Source of the DNA: Labyrinthula sp. Ha
Taxonomy: Eukaryota; Sar; Bigyra; Labyrinthulida; Labyrinthulaceae
Direction: 5' to 3'
NCBI GenBank assembly: GCA_015227615.1
Contig: JAALGZ010000008.1
Coordinates: 744,001-808,000 of the forward strand
Length of the DNA stretch: 64,000 nt
Below the pieces are notes generated by a model that was not told where the DNA came from, did no database searches, and saw nothing but the letters and a program-made list of their open reading frames with translations. This document shows positions 13,339 through 25,500 of this stretch, in pieces. Every line of letters starts with the position of its first letter. Within the stretch, counting starts at the first letter, position 1. Both the position numbers and the translations under genes were made by a program.

Positions 13339-13735
13339 TTACTTCTATTCTAGTTTTCTTTTTACTTTTTACTTTTTTCGGTTTTTTTAAGTTTCTTTTT
13401 GCATAACGGACAGCTTCTTTAAGGATCAGAACAAAAGAACCAGAATTCTATCAAGAATTTTGGGATTCTATCCGGGATTAGAACGATTTTCCTAAAAGAT
13501 TCTGTAGAGAAATTATGTGCTATATAAGAATTATATAAGAATAATTTAACAATCAGTGTTATATTACACAGAAAACTTTCAATACATTATTGAGACTTGG
13601 TTTTTTCATTTTAGTAGTTTTTTAAATGGAAATTGGGAAAAGTTGGTATCAATATCAATATAAAAGTAATAGTGAACACGCGGTAGGAAGTTACAGTGTT
13701 GAAACTGGATAGGCAACATAAGGAATTATGAATAA
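13339..13735. other. spacer between the LEA2-like and glycosyltransferase genes
   Basis: About 400 bp between two minus-strand genes, so it holds the LEA2-like promoter and the glycosyltransferase 3' end. The first 60 bp next to the LEA2-like start are strongly T-rich on the + strand, and AACGGA lies at 13405-13410. No open frame of note. Confidence 0.4.
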
Positions 13736-15099
13736 CTATTCGCGAGGAAGGGTTAGTTCAGCAATATAAAATGGACAAGTTTCTTTGTAGAACCAGAAAC
13801 CAAACTCTTTGAAGTGTGACATTTTCCGGTTTCCAACTGCATGGAACAGCAAAGCTTTGTTATGATCAGGACTTTCAGCTCTGTGTCCACTATACTTGTA
13901 GAATAATACTTGAGGCAAGACCCTGTATTCAACTTGTCCCAGGTATGGATGTCGAAGGAGAGAGTTCCACAATACTTGATCGCTTTTTCTTTTCAAGGGT
14001 GCTATATTGACTAAGCTTTGCATCAAGATCCTACTTTTTCTCGTATTTCGAACATAAACAAACCCAGAGTTCACTATACCTTTAGCACACCAGTTAGGCG
14101 CTATCATACCAAGAATATCCCGTCTTTTACCAGCTTCTAGGAGGTACTTGGGGACGTCTCTTTTCCAAGCAATGTCTACATCATGTAATATAACATCAAA
14201 TCCAAGTTGTACAAGCTCATTGGCTTGAAGCAATATTACATTATTTATAGTGGAATGATCACCACTCATAGCTGCTCCAGAATATGTTTTTGATATCTTT
14301 TGATTAAGGTTGTTCATCCATTCTGTCGAAATTAATTGAAACCTCTTGTTTTCTGGGAGTTGTTCTAAAATTTGCACAAGACTTTTTTCAGCATCTTCAT
14401 CTGTTGGAATTACGATGATTGTTCTGTAGTTAACTTCTAGTTCTTCCAGCGAGCAGAGAAAATTCAGAAGCAGATAAAGCTGTCCATAATTAACACCTAG
14501 CAATGACACAATTGTACTTTTTACTGTTGATCTATCCTGAAAGGCTGTATTCGCTGTTTGAGCACCAATAAAATTTAGGTTATCCAAAATTTTTCTTCTT
14601 CTTCTCTCTTTAATGTCCTCAAAGTCGAAGGCATCTTGAAGATCTTTGAATCTATTTTGGTATTTTACTGTACATGAAAGGCAAGTCACATCACTTGGAC
14701 ATCTCCAACTATCCTTGTACATGACATTGAAGTCTTCGTCGCAAAGCTTTGCCGATTCTGGAGTTAGTGCTTTATGATACCCACCATCCAAAAAGTTAAA
14801 ATCATCTAGAGGATCTATTTGATCATCACTGAAAAAGTTTTCAGAAAAAATTGGTGAAGAAGTTTCTATTGAGAAAGCATTATTTTCGTTATCATACTTC
14901 TTCTGGGAGTTTTGTATATTGTCAGCCTCTTCTTCTGCTGGTTCCTGGGTGGAAGAGTATATCCATGAACCACAAACAATCATAAAAATAACCTAGGGAA
15001 TTAAAATAATTAAATTTATCGTACTTGGAACATCAAAAAGGTAAGTGTGAAGCATTTTGTGCTCGAGTTTGATCTTTTGTTTGTTTGCTTCTTTCTCAT
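13736..15099 (-). CDS. Golgi-type nucleotide-diphospho-sugar transferase (PF03407-like)
   Basis: A two-exon gene of 443 aa. Exon 1 is 15099-15025, the 32-nt intron is 15024-14993 (GTACGA...CCCTAG), and exon 2 is 14992-13736. The splice restores a type II membrane topology that the single open frame lacks: a short basic tail starting MRKKQTNKR, then one TM helix (about residues 16-36). A stem region follows, then a catalytic domain with HDVDIAW (D296 and D298, the metal/nucleotide-sugar DxD), NSGFVYVR (333-340) and a later SDQVLWN. This matches the nucleotide-diphospho-sugar transferase family that includes plant rhamnogalacturonan xylosyltransferases. Donor and acceptor sugars cannot be told. 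It probably acts in the Golgi lumen. It is divergent from ASF1, with 145 bp between start codons. Confidence 0.8.
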
Positions 15100-15244
15100 T
15101 TTTTGGGCGTTGCTAATATATTCTTCCGCCACGTCGACTAGTAAGAAAAAAGTTCAATATAATTCCCCAAAATATGTTTGGAATGTCTCATAAAGACAAA
15201 AGAAAAAACGTTAAAGATTTCTGTGTAAAAGTTAAAAGCCTTCA
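15100..15244. promoter_or_regulatory. divergent promoter, glycosyltransferase / ASF1
   Basis: Only 145 bp separate the two start codons, so both genes must share this region. It contains GCCACGTCGA at 15128-15137, close to the TGCCACGTCA element found at the KNL1/MGME1 and Nup93 promoters. The ACGT core is typical of bZIP binding sites in general; the actual factor is unknown. Confidence 0.5.
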
Positions 15245-15950
15245 ATGGAATCCATAAGACTGAAAGGTGTTAAGGTCCTTAATAATCCTGCTAGTTACAA
15301 AGATGACTTCCAATTTGAAATAACGTTTGAAAATGGAGAGGAACTTCCCGAAAGTATACTGTTTTTTCTAATAAACATGTTCAGATGTTGATTTAGAGTG
15401 GCGGTTAACTTATGTTGCAAACGCTGACTCGGACAAGGACGACCAGATTCTTGATACTATGCTAGTTGGACCTGTACCAGTTGGTGTATCTAGATTTCTT
15501 ATGAAGGCGCCGGCACCGGATTATAAGAAAATACCGACAGAAAAATTACTTGGTGTAACGGTTCTGTTCATCTCATGTTTGTTTGAAGAAAAAGAGTTTA
15601 TTCGTATTGGATACTACGTAAACAACGTCTACGAAGACCCATTAGCAGTTTATAATGAATCTGCAAATGAAAAGGAGGAAGAAAAAGTTGTTGACTTGGA
15701 CGAGGAAAGTGAGGGCGAGGAGGATGAAGGCAGTACGGGCGAGGAAGTGAAAAGTGATGAAAGTAAAGAAGAAAACTCGGAACCGAATAAGAAAAAGGTT
15801 AAGCTTGATGATAAGACAGATGTTGGGAAAGAAGTTTTGGAGAAAATAGAGGAAGAAGTAAAGATTCCGGTTAATTTTGACATCGACAAAGTCAAGAGGC
15901 ACATTTTATCAGACAAACCAAAGGTCACAAAGATGGAGATTCGAACTTAG
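15245..15950 (+). CDS. ASF1: ASF1 histone H3-H4 chaperone
   Basis: A two-exon gene of 224 aa. Exon 1 is 15245-15353, a 31-nt intron is 15354-15384 (GTATAC...TTCAG with an internal CTAAT), and exon 2 is 15385-15950. The spliced protein has the ASF1 core: VKVLNNPASYKDDFQFEITF, then DLEWRLTYVANA, ILDTMLVGPVPVGVSRF, GVTVLFISCLF and FIRIGYYVNNVYED, which form the immunoglobulin-like fold that binds H3-H4. The last 70 or so residues are a Glu/Asp/Lys-rich tail, as in fungal ASF1. It acts in nucleosome assembly at replication and transcription. The ATG gives the normal ASF1 N terminus. Its TAG overlaps the TAA of the convergent NDPK-like gene. Confidence 0.96.
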
Positions 15951-16930
15951 GCATATTGTTCCAAGGCTTTTGCACAAGCAGCGACATCCAGATCTTCAGT
16001 AGAATCATAGACATCTGAGCTGATATCAAGTAGGATCTTTTCAGCACCTACAGGGTTAAACTTACTGCTATCAAGAAGCATTTGAAAGATATCTGTAGAT
16101 TCTAGATTAAAATCATCCTCAAACCAAAGCTTTAACTCCCTCGCTGCTTCGACTGGACCTGCAGATGCATGTACACCGTTTTCACCATAGTTTGGCTGTG
16201 ACTTTAAACCCAGGTTTTCCCAGTTTTGGAGGATCAGGTTTCTTATAGATCCCTCAGCAGCCCTAGCTGGGTCAGTCTTTCCAATAATATCTTTACGAAA
16301 TCTCACCCAAGGAAGAGAAGAGCCATCAAACCGAACTTGTAGGCAGAAGACTACAGATTCTGGATGAGTAAACTTTTCTCTGTGCACAAGATAGAAGCCA
16401 TTAATGACATACTGGGGTTTTTCAAGCTTACCAGATTCGTGGCGAGGAAGACGTGCAAGGATAACACCTGGAGCAAGAACAACTTTTTCTGCGTCAGCAG
16501 ATTCCCAGTGTGCGTGAACTTCTTTGTATGAGTAGAGAGAGCAGAAATCTTTGCAGTTTAAAATCCTATTTTCGTTCAAAGCAGTTTGGTAGTCTTCACC
16601 AAACTTTGATTTAAATTTTTGTAGAGAAGTAGAAGTAGGATTATGCTTTTCTGCTGGTAAAGCAACTGGCCTCGAGAGGAGGGCATAGTGCTCGTCAACT
16701 TTCTTGGAAATAGCTTCGCTATTGAGCTCAAGTGTTTTAACCACTTGTATGGAATGTTTATTGAGGTTTTCCAGAAGAAATGTGCGAAACGCTTCGGTGT
16801 TTGCATGTGGTTTCGTGAAAATAAGCGCGTCATTCATAGTTTTTTGAGTCTTGCTTTTTCTGTGTGTTTGTCTCTTTTGGTTAACTCTTCTTAAATGTCC
16901 AGAATGGGCAGGTTTTCCGACAACTTTCAT
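15947..16930 (-). CDS. large NDPK-like domain protein
   Basis: A single-exon product of 327 aa from the first ATG; the frame extends 21 codons upstream without an ATG. After a basic N terminus comes NDALIFTKPHANTEAF, the first strand of a nucleoside diphosphate kinase fold with its Lys. The C-terminal half has YVINGFYLVHREKF, LPWVRFRKDIIGKTDPARAA and ENGVHASAGPVEAAREL, where H254 sits where NDPK has its phospho-accepting His (usual NxxHxSD; here the Asp is Ala). The insert between the two halves is about 90 residues, making it about twice the length of ordinary NDPK. Similar large NDPK-like proteins occur in several protist groups as I remember them. Whether it transfers phosphate is uncertain. 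Confidence 0.75.
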   Translation of the reverse strand: MKVVGKPAHSGHLRRVNQKRQTHRKSKTQKTMNDALIFTKPHANTEAFRTFLLENLNKHSIQVVKTLELNSEAISKKVDEHYALLSRPVALPAEKHNPTSTSLQKFKSKFGEDYQTALNENRILNCKDFCSLYSYKEVHAHWESADAEKVVLAPGVILARLPRHESGKLEKPQYVINGFYLVHREKFTHPESVVFCLQVRFDGSSLPWVRFRKDIIGKTDPARAAEGSIRNLILQNWENLGLKSQPNYGENGVHASAGPVEAARELKLWFEDDFNLESTDIFQMLLDSSKFNPVGAEKILLDISSDVYDSTEDLDVAACAKALEQYA

Positions 16931-19900
16931 TTTAAGAAATTTTGGGCTTTTAAAAACAAAGACAAGAACGAAAACAAAATGCAGAGGCTTCAATGAAACA
17001 ACTTCACTACACCTTGGACAGAAGAGCTAGAGGTGCTGATCCAATAGTATCACTTAGATATGTTAGTCTGAGGGAAGATTGGTAGTCTAAGTGTTTTTGG
17101 AATCAGCTACGTACTACAATAGGAAAAAAAGGTAGAAATCCTGATGTTAGAAGAACTACATAAGCAAGAAATGAGCTAGTTAAAACAGATGGTGAATGTA
17201 ATTCTTGTTTTTACAAAGCATTTATTTTTAAATTTAGCTGAAGTTTCTATTGGTGTAGCTAGTTACCTCACAGCCGAACTTGCTAACCGAGTAACGGACG
17301 TTGATGACAGTAGCAGCAGGATCCTGAAGCTGGTTGACAAACACAGCTCAAGAAAAAAAGAAGAACAGTTCCACACTAATGAATTAGTGCTTTAATTTAC
17401 AAATTTTGGAATTAAAAAGATTAAGGGGATAAACTTCACAACAACGTACTCAGACAACTCGATAACACAAATACTCCAAAATAACAGCAACGAGTAAGAA
17501 CCTCACTAGAAATCTTTATGATGACTAAGGCACAATTCCAAGACTTAATAGAAATAGGTGCACCCATTGAACCTAATTGAAAATAAACAGCTGTGCTTGG
17601 GAAAGATCAAGAAGTTGCTGTAGTGAATATGAGAACTTGAAGGGTCAGATCAGAAAAGGTACTACCCAATCTAGCAGCTGTCCATTATGCAGTTTGATTA
17701 TTCACCTGCAAAATTTTAACAACAGTCTCAACTTAGAGTAATCGTAATGTCATCAACTGAATCTCAAAACGTAATTATTACCGTAGAGCGAGTAACAGCA
17801 TAGCAGGCGGGTTGTTCAACCTTTGAACTCATTAAGAAGTTAAGAAAGCGAAATATCTAAATTTTATGGTGAAATAAGAGCTCTAAGCAACTTGTAGGAC
17901 TTTTTTAGTTGTGTGTGCTACCTTTTGCGAGGTAACTTGTTCAAACAACCATTCGACAAAAGCACTTATTTAGTAGCTAGTAGGCTTGACATATTATAAC
18001 ACCTCTACTCGAAAACAACCGTAATACCCCTAAAAAAGATAGTACAACAAGCACAACAATGTCCAGAACAATCAGCCACACACAAGCTGAAAATCCATCA
18101 AAGACTAGCCAAAGCTAACAAAAAATGAGGTTCATTAAAATCGGAACTCATTCAACGAACTCCTGAGAAACCGGAGGTTCATCAATCATAAACACTTTAG
18201 AAACAGCTCTCTCACTTCAATTTGCCCTTGCAAATATGAAAACCTGCCATACTTTGATCATATAGTAATCCCCAGAGAATCAGTTGCCACATTCAGTACC
18301 CAATAACCTTGACCCAAACAAAAATATTTTCAAGCACCACAAGCAGGTAACATATTTCGGCTCTCAAGCATCATTCGACAGCTTGAAACAAAGAAGGTGT
18401 AGAAATTGCTAGCATGAAAAGATTTTCCTTCTTTAGCTATCTTGTTTTTACTTGCTTAAAATATGGAAGTTGACAACATGGAGTGAATTTAAGGAAGCTA
18501 TACAGCTAGTTCTAATTTCAACAATAAGTCTCTTTCAGGTGGTTAACACAGTGCCGAAAGTCACATCGAGAGGCGAAACAAAGCTGCACACACACTAGTA
18601 ACTAGTTTACTAGAAATCATTGACAAGAACATATATCACATTGGTAGTTAGGAATAGCAGTCTGGTTTGCCTATCGAGCTCAGTTCTCTCTCCTAAGTTA
18701 GCTTTGGTGTACAAGAATCCGTTCCAATTTTTTTATCTTAGAATTGCAAGGAAGCTATAGAATCTATTCAATTACCCTTAAGGGTTACCGTGGTATATTT
18801 TTACATGAGTTCTGGCAGTTTAGAACAGCAACTGTGACATTTTTTACTGTAAAACTCTTTTCAATTTGTATCCGCTCTTTGTTTGACTCAGACCAAATAA
18901 AGTATACAACCTTTTCAAGTTTTGCAGTAGCACCAAATTAGTCATCGTTTTCGTTTTTACCCCTGTACATTATCCCAATTTCCCTGAACCATAATCAACT
19001 TCATTAACGTCAAGTACAGAGCCCTAAAAAAATTGCTTACTATGAAATATATTTGTCTAATTTAAAATTCTTCAAGTTCTTATTACCAGTAGCACTCGTT
19101 TCTCGGAGGAAATCTATATTTCTAAGGTAAGAAGCATCTTTAGAGCTTCGAATGCTTCATGATTTCTATAGGAATTAGTTAAATCCATGGTTACAAGCTA
19201 GTTTTATGTACCCAGCTAGTTAATCAATCCCTAGAATATATATGTTTTCCTATTGGTCTAAATTGAGACAAGTTTATCGGCTTTGTCAGTTAAAGGAATT
19301 TGCTCAGAAAGATACTTATGACGGCTTTTTTTGGTTGAAGCATCTTGGACAACATTTGGGTTATCAAAAATCGTTCATAGGTTTTGTTAACTCTATAGAG
19401 GTGTTATCATCATCTTCCTCCAATTCTCTTAATTCTTGAACAAGTTAGCAGTTGCATTCACTTTCCTGTAGATTTGTTTGAATAGTTACTTCTTCGCCTT
19501 TTGTGTTTCTAATATTATAAAAAAGTAATTTAGAGTTTGAGTAGTTGGAAGCGGGTTTTATGGGATTTTAATTGTTGACTTCGTTTCTTACACAAGTATG
19601 TAAAATTTGTTTCTTTAATCTATGTATCATGTCCCAATAGTCACGGGGTCCCTATACGGGTACTATTTTCCAAGAAACTATTAAAACTCAAACTGTAGTA
19701 CCAGCAACTTTGAGTTTTAATATGTTTCTTGAACTGTAATATTCCTCAAATGATATACGATGTTCTTGAACTTGTTATTTTTCATGAAATGAAATTTTGG
19801 TCACATGCCGAAGCACCAAAGCGCCCAGGTATTTCTTGTGAGTTATGGCATTAATGCGCCGCATGGAAACCATGGTATAATGGGGTACATTATCTAACAC

Positions 19901-22544
19901 TGCTCATGGAATAGGCGTGACCGGAGCTTTACTTGCCGGCAATGGGTCGCATTTGTATGTTCTTACAGGAACAACATTTTGATACGGACAACCTGGTCGG
20001 ACACTGGCACTAGCTTGTGTTGTACTATCGTTGGACTACTAGTAACCATAATTTTGGCACTCAATGTGTAAAGTCATACCTAAAATGAGGCAGGGACTTG
20101 GGCTCAAATATCAAGGACTAGAAAAACATAACTGTACAATCGTGAGGTACCAGACCAGGCTTTTAATGCTGAAGAAGTAAGAAAGATTCTAACTATAAAA
20201 ACATCAAAAAATATGGAGCATAGAACCAAACCCTTCAATGCTGCTCATGATGTTTTAAGACTTACTCAAAGTGGCTGGCAATTTCCGCACTATAACTTCA
20301 AGCAAATTCAAGGCGTTCAAAACTTGTTTGAAATATCATGATACTATCAAATGATGCCCCTAGTCGCATATGCTGGGCTTTCCCTACATTCCTGGTATAT
20401 TTAAAAGCTTGAGTAAACGATCTATTCATAATGACATAACCCATCCACCAATGTGATAAGTGAAATGTGTTCCGGAATGGCTGAGACAATGCAGCTTTCT
20501 TATTGCGACATAGATTTCACATCGAACACCTGTCCTGAAGTATCCAATTTACAGAATTAGCAACTATGTTTGTCTCCAGAAGGGTGGATAGAAGCTCCTC
20601 CAAGTTACCTGTAGCAATGCAGGAAGTAGTTGAAACATTGCTTCCATGCCTACGATTATTCTCGGCTAGTAGGCCTAAAGATGCACTAAGACATGAAAAC
20701 ACAGCATCAGTTACAATATTTGACGTGATTCACTAAACTCCTAATAATCCATGAGACAATAATGAAAGAGGATTACTACAGAAATACCTACGTACAAATA
20801 GCTACCCTATTGGGCTTAGTAGGTGTTTCTAATTCCCTTAATTTCATTTTGAAAGTTATAACGGCTTATTATAAAGGAAGACAAAGTAAAACAGTCACAT
20901 ATAGGTAGAAGCTAGCATCAATGTTACAATTAACTCAAGAACAAGAATGTCTTTAATTGCGTAGCTACTCCATTAATTTACTGATATTTCCAATCAAAGT
21001 TTTTTTGAAATTAGAGATAAATATGTTAGGATTATCATTAGATAAATCATGATTTAATTTACTACATTCTTAGCCATTTATGATCAGGTAACAATTGTTT
21101 AAGCGCCTTAGATAGCAATTCTTTCTCTTGAGGGAGGGTAGACCGTAGGGATATGTAAGCTTCACAAAGCCAAGATTCTTAGTTTTGTCTAAATCATGGA
21201 TTCTTAAGTGTGAAATCGGTCAAAATGTAATTAGACTTTAGAAGGACTATGGTTTGTCATCGGGACTATTGAAACTGCATTGGAACGGTACAGCGATCAC
21301 ATACTCATTATTTTCATTGTTCAGGCAATAGCTAAGGAATTCGTTGTAACTAAGATTAGTTGCTAGCTCCAAATTAATCAACTTTATTTAATCCAAGTTT
21401 TACAGGTTATAAGACCTAGTTGCTGAAGATATCCATTGTTTACTTCCCCATCCAGTAAATTACTGCTATATTTGTGCTGCTTGCTCTCAACCGTGGTTGC
21501 ACCTTGGCGAGAACCTTGAATTGAGAGTATATCGTCATAGGAATTCTTCCTGCTATTCATTTATGTTCTCTCAGCTTTTTTTTAAAGGTATCTTTTACTT
21601 CAGTCCAGTATTTTTTTAAATTGATTCCAGAATCCACTAAAATTACCTAGGTATTATTCTAAATAAGGTTTTGATATGTTGTCTTCCGCACAGTTGTTCC
21701 AGTTTTTACAGAGGATGTTCAAAAATTAGTCCAAGACTTCAACTGCTTTTAGCTTTTGGATTTACAAGCTTTAATGCACTCCAACCTGACTTCCAAAGTT
21801 TATTTTTTAGTATTTGAAGACATTAAGATCACTGATTTAGAGAATAATACATTCAACAATAGATATAATTAGGAGCTTGCAGAATATAGTTTTTGATAAT
21901 TTGTCCATAGATTTTGGTCTGGTATGGATTTCATCCAGTACAGTCGGCTCTCCTAAGCAGTGTAACTGATACCCCAATAGGGCAAATAATGACAAAATCC
22001 CGCCGTTTGAGTTTTGCAACAAAAATTCGGAAGCAGTCAGTCTACTGATTCAGCAAACAATAAGCCAGAGAGTATTTATCTCAGAGCTATTACGCTCACA
22101 TTATTCCGTCTTACATTTACTGTCAAGAACTACTCTTCATAAATTCTCTCAACAACATTAATAGGACAACTCAGAACCTCTCTATTCTCATGCATGAAAC
22201 AGTTTTCATAGGCAAGAGCAACAATATTACTAAGGTCCGTGTTTATCTCTCAGAGTTGCTGCCATATCCTTTGATGAGAAAGGTAGGACTTAGACTGTCT
22301 CGATGCCGACCCCTGTAAGTATTGCTGACCCTATTGTTAATTTGTAAGTGGAGCTTAATTGGTAATAAGCTTTGCTTGGCCTAATTACTGTCTTTATTCA
22401 GCATTTTACGAGCTGTCATACAGGCTTCAGTTCTAAAACTACTGAGTTCTTTTCCCTGATTCTACATAAGGTATTATAAACAAACTAGACAATATAAAAG
22501 TTATTAATAGAAAAATCATCTAAACCTGACCTAGTGCAAAGAAG
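16931..22544. other. 5.6-kb intergenic region with decayed coding-like patch
   Basis: No intact gene. From 17.0 to 18.6 kb the + strand is rich in short A/C-rich words with stops in every frame. An ATG-initiated open frame of 65 codons at 19242-19439 (+) has no recognised family. Between about 19.8 and 20.8 kb GC is higher than the surroundings and the minus strand is coding-like (listed separately). The rest is AT-rich and featureless. I could not assign any transposon family. Confidence 0.5.
20298..20735 (-). pseudogene. decayed coding-like stretch of unknown family
   Basis: One minus-strand frame stays open over more than 130 codons, apart from a single interruption, in DNA where chance frames are normally far shorter. 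The translation has varied amino-acid use, including an aromatic stretch (FRNTFHLSHWWMGYVIMN). There is no plausible start ATG and I recognise no family. It could be a relic of a host gene or of a mobile element, or an exon block whose splicing I could not resolve. No neighbouring gene helps to identify it. Confidence 0.35.
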
Positions 22545-25500
22545 CTAAAGTGAGACGTCAATATCATCCTTCTCTTCACGTGGTTTTCTGTTTTCTACTA
22601 CTCTAGGACGTCGACCTTTATTTCCACTTTTGTTCAAAGGAACATAATCGTTGCCTAAAGTGCTCCGCCCAACTTGATTTGTTGGCTTGCTAGAAGGGCC
22701 ATCCCGGATCCTAGTGCGGCCTCCGCCTTTTCTCTTCTGTTTAACTACATTGGCTACCGGTAGATTGTCATCACTACTACTTTTTCTTCTATTCCTTTTG
22801 TGCGGTACGCGCTTCACTGCTAGTTTTTTCTTCGTTGAACCTCCAGACTTGCTGCTTCTCTCATCGTCATCAACCATGTATTCTCCTGGCTTATATCCCT
22901 TACGTTTTCTATTTGTTGCCCATTGCTTCTTCTTCACCCCGGCAGTTTTATAGAGGAAGCATAAGAAAAATATGCCGCAGAAAATATACACAAGGCCCAA
23001 ATAGTCTTCAAACGTTAGATCTCTATCGGGATCATTTCGCACAGTAATAGGAATAACTACACTTATTTCATTCGGTGTGTTCTCAATAAAACCATACTCC
23101 ACACTTAGTTCAATGACTTGTTCTTCCAAATCTCTATCAAACACTTGGACTTGAAGTCTCTCTACTATTTCGTTCACTGTCGTTAGAGGAGCCCCAATGA
23201 TGATGGATTGTCGAATTTCACAGCCCGTGAAAAAACAGGCACTGGTATCTTCAACGCCATCTTCATCCGTAATTGGATCATTAGTAATAACCAAATTCAC
23301 AATGTTTGTAGGAAAAACTGACGAGTTAATATCAAGAGTCAATCTCGCGCTTCCATCAAAGTTACTTCGAAGTTGGATTTCTACTTGCATGTTTCTTACG
23401 TTTGCATCTGTATCGTTAAAAATGATTGGACCGTCTGCTAGTGTTGACAAAACTATTCTTTCGTCCAATCTCCCTCTTATATCATAACTGATATTTCGAT
23501 TCATACTTAAACTTTGTTCTTCATTAGTAGTTTGTTCATTTTTCACCCATACAATATGCCCAAGCGTATCTACACTAGGACTAATCAAACTCCCAATACC
23601 AAAACGGAAGTGGATCTCTGCAGGACATCCACCACCTTCCAAGGGTTCTGTACATTGATTAATAGGCTCGTCTAAAAGACTATTCATTGTAAAATCATCA
23701 CAAAATTCACCTACACATGGAAAGACAGCGTCGTTGTTAAAGTTGTTAATAAGAAATCCCGCACATTTCAGATCAGTTCCTGTTGAACAAAGCGGGTGTT
23801 CAGCAAGATTAAAATAATTCTCCCCTGGAGTGTATGTCACACTAGCAAAATTAACTGGCAATGCATATCCTCTAATCGGAGTACCTCCGACATTATCTTC
23901 AAACAGATCGTCAGTAATGACTATGGTATCTCCACTGTCAGGATCGACATAACTAAGTTGGCCTACGCTTATGTCCATGAGGGGTTCCACAAGGTAGATA
24001 ACTTTATCCCTATCATCACACTCTGCTGGAGGGTTGTCAACATCACACAGACTATCCACTGCCTTCAATTCTACGAGTATATCCTGCCCTTCTTCTATCG
24101 TATCGTCACATGGAGTCCCACCAACATCTCCACACCCCACAAATAGATCCAATACTACATTCACAGTGATTGTAGCGTTACTGCTTGATCCTCCAGCACC
24201 ATCTTCAAGCACGTACTGAAAAAGTTGGATTCCAATAACCCCTTCTTCATCAGCAACACCTTCTGATCCAGCCTGGTAACAAATGTTCGCTGTAAACGTA
24301 GTTTCTTGGCCAGTTGGTTCTTCTGCCTCAACAGTAATCGGAAAAGATAGTGCTGAAACAGCGCCATCGCAGTCATATAGAAAACCTAAATTGTCGCTGC
24401 CTTCTTCAACTTGGTAAATGATAAAATTAGTGGGAATAAGATCAGAATCCAGTGCTGGAAAATCAATATCTTCTCCAGACAGAGGAATTTCAATGTTGGT
24501 GGATAAAGGAAGAAACCTTTCGACATTATTAGAGGTGGGATCATCATTAGCCTCAACAAAATCTATCGTATATTGTGCACTGAGAAGATCATCAAAATCG
24601 TTTGCATCTACATTAGAATCAGAACTTAAACCCACTGCTATTACGTCTTCTACATCATTCACATTTGGGGTAGTTTGCTGGTAGGTTAAAATTTCACCAG
24701 GACTAACAACAAAAGGAAAAGTGTTTTGCTCAATTCCATCCAGTTCAAAGAACCCGTTATTTGGATTCGTATCAATAACAAAAAATATATCATCGTCTGA
24801 ATCAAGAGGTTGGAGGTTATCCAAATCAAACGCTCCTTCTAAAAGATCTATCGTAAGTTCAACATCCTCAACTTTCTCAAGGGTTAAATCCGAAATGACA
24901 GGTTCATTATTTCTAATCAGACCAGCATCAAAATTATCTTCGACATCCCCAGCAGAGAGCACCGCATTGTACAAAGCAAAGTATACAATAGCACCGCTCA
25001 AAGACCTTCTGTCTGATCCATCGATCCCATATCCTCCTCCGAGAGTAAGCACTCTATTGCTCCCATACCCAAAATTGGTAACAGTATCTCCAGTAGCCTG
25101 AACTCCATTTAGATACAACTCAGCATTAGTCCCGTCAAAAGTTAAAACTAGGTGGATTAGAGAAAGGTCTGATAAACTACTAATATCAAAAGATATCCTG
25201 TCATCACTATCTGCTCCTCTAGAAAAAGTAACTTGCACCTCATCAACTCTTCGCAACATGACTTGGACATCGAACTGATTACTCGTACCCGCGCTCCATG
25301 AACCAGATTGAGAGCTTTGGGAGATCTCCATAAGAATCATTTGATTTACTCTATCTGTTATAAATACCCAAAACTCAGCAGAAAATGAAGTTCCAAGAGC
25401 CGTCGTTATATCTCCATCAGAGGTTAAACCTAGTGGGGAACTGGTGTTCTGCGGAGAGAACCCGTTCGAACTATCGTCAAAGCTTAGTGTATCATTTTCA

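Noticed and set aside
15642-15928. Minus-strand frames of about 90 codons opposite ASF1
   Set aside because: They are antisense readings of the Glu/Lys-rich ASF1 tail, giving Ser/Phe/Leu-rich sequence.
18010-18130. Short peptide on the + strand vaguely like a retroelement zinc-binding motif
   Set aside because: The resemblance covers only about ten residues, with no terminal repeats and no neighbouring polymerase-type motifs. It is too little to call an element.
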